Assembly (NCBI GenBank): GCA_023422955.1
Contig: JAFAGG010000082.1
Span: 1 to 32,847, forward strand
Direction: 5' to 3'
DNA from: Pseudomonadota bacterium
Lineage (GTDB): Bacteria; Pseudomonadota; Gammaproteobacteria; Burkholderiales; Burkholderiaceae_D
Length of the DNA stretch: 32,847 nt
Shown piece after piece: positions 32,746 to 32,847 of the stretch. The position numbers and the translations under genes are program-made. How positions within the stretch are numbered: the first letter of the stretch is position 1; the number at the start of each line of letters is the position of its first letter. The notes under the pieces were generated by a model that worked only from the letters and a program-made list of their open reading frames with translations, was not told where the DNA came from and did no database searches.

Positions 32746-32847
32746 GTATAGACCGGCCACATAGTGGACAGGTGTTCGGAGACATGGTGGACACTTTACG
32801 GCATTGTATTTATGGAGAGATACGATGCCGTGGAAAGAGACATCCAT
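32745..32847 (+). mobile_element. Left end of an IS481-like insertion sequence (cut by the window edge)
   Basis: The sequence from TGTATAGACCGGCCACATAG onward, with repeated GTGGACA motifs (about 32766-32772 and 32788-32794), resembles ends of IS481-type elements, and a transposase start follows at 32825. The family call rests on the terminal pattern and seven residues, so it is tentative. The element appears to have landed in a palindromic repeat. Confidence 0.6.
32825..32847 (+). CDS. Transposase start, IS481-like (partial)
   Basis: Only the first seven codons are in the window: MPWKETS. GGAGAG at 32814-32819 gives a ribosome binding site. MPWKE at the start is common in IS481-type integrase-core transposases; the rest lies beyond the edge. 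Confidence 0.6.

Overview
The window looks like a chromosomal segment of a betaproteobacterium, most likely Oxalobacteraceae or another Burkholderiales member (inference from gene content and order; no search was run). The evidence is the his-operon/HIT-tatABC-HtrA-NIF3 order, petABC followed by sspA-sspB, the hemA-prfA-prmC-grxD-ubiX cluster, and a family of GC-rich intergenic palindromes. Most of it is conserved housekeeping DNA, with one clearly mobile patch in the middle and a second insertion sequence entering at the right edge.

Left part (1-9201): the end of a HIT protein gene, then tatA-tatB-tatC (twin-arginine translocase) on the plus strand. These converge through a bidirectional terminator on a membrane-anchored HtrA/DegS-like protease. 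A NIF3-family gene is divergent from the protease across only 15 bp. An orphan NarL-type response regulator follows, then petABC (cytochrome bc1), sspA and sspB, and tRNA-Thr(UGU). The Rieske protein PetA carries a twin-arginine signal, so the tatABC genes nearby plausibly encode its export machinery.

Middle part (9202-15333): a non-coding stretch, a secreted clan GH-A-type glycoside hydrolase, and a SAM methyltransferase gene that is frameshifted at a run of seven G. Immediately upstream of the methyltransferase sits a complete 3056-bp IS66-family element (12013-15068) with 20/30 matching terminal inverted repeats and a perfect 8-bp target duplication, TCTGAGCG. Besides tnpA, tnpB and tnpC it contains a fourth gene, a pRiA4b ORF-3-family protein, inside the inverted repeats, so this gene is a passenger. 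tnpC has an in-frame amber codon that replaces a conserved-looking Trp and removes the catalytic Glu.

Right part (15334-32847), almost all minus strand: an exported protein with a SAM-methyltransferase fold beneath an APC-family permease; a complete RND efflux operon (membrane fusion protein, pump, NodT-type outer-membrane lipoprotein) joined by ATGA overlaps; and then hemA, prfA, dsbB, prmC, tex, grxD and ubiX, serving haem and ubiquinone synthesis, translation termination and thiol chemistry. A degenerate OmpR-type regulator and a divergent small ABM-domain monooxygenase follow. Copies of a palindromic CCCTCCCCTTCAAGGGGAGGG repeat lie between genes at about 24.8 kb, 28.8 kb and 32.7 kb. The last copy is cut by the end of an IS481-like element whose transposase starts at 32825.

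I see no CRISPR array, prophage, rRNA or defence system. The most unusual objects are the IS66 element with its passenger gene and the poly-G-interrupted methyltransferase next to it.
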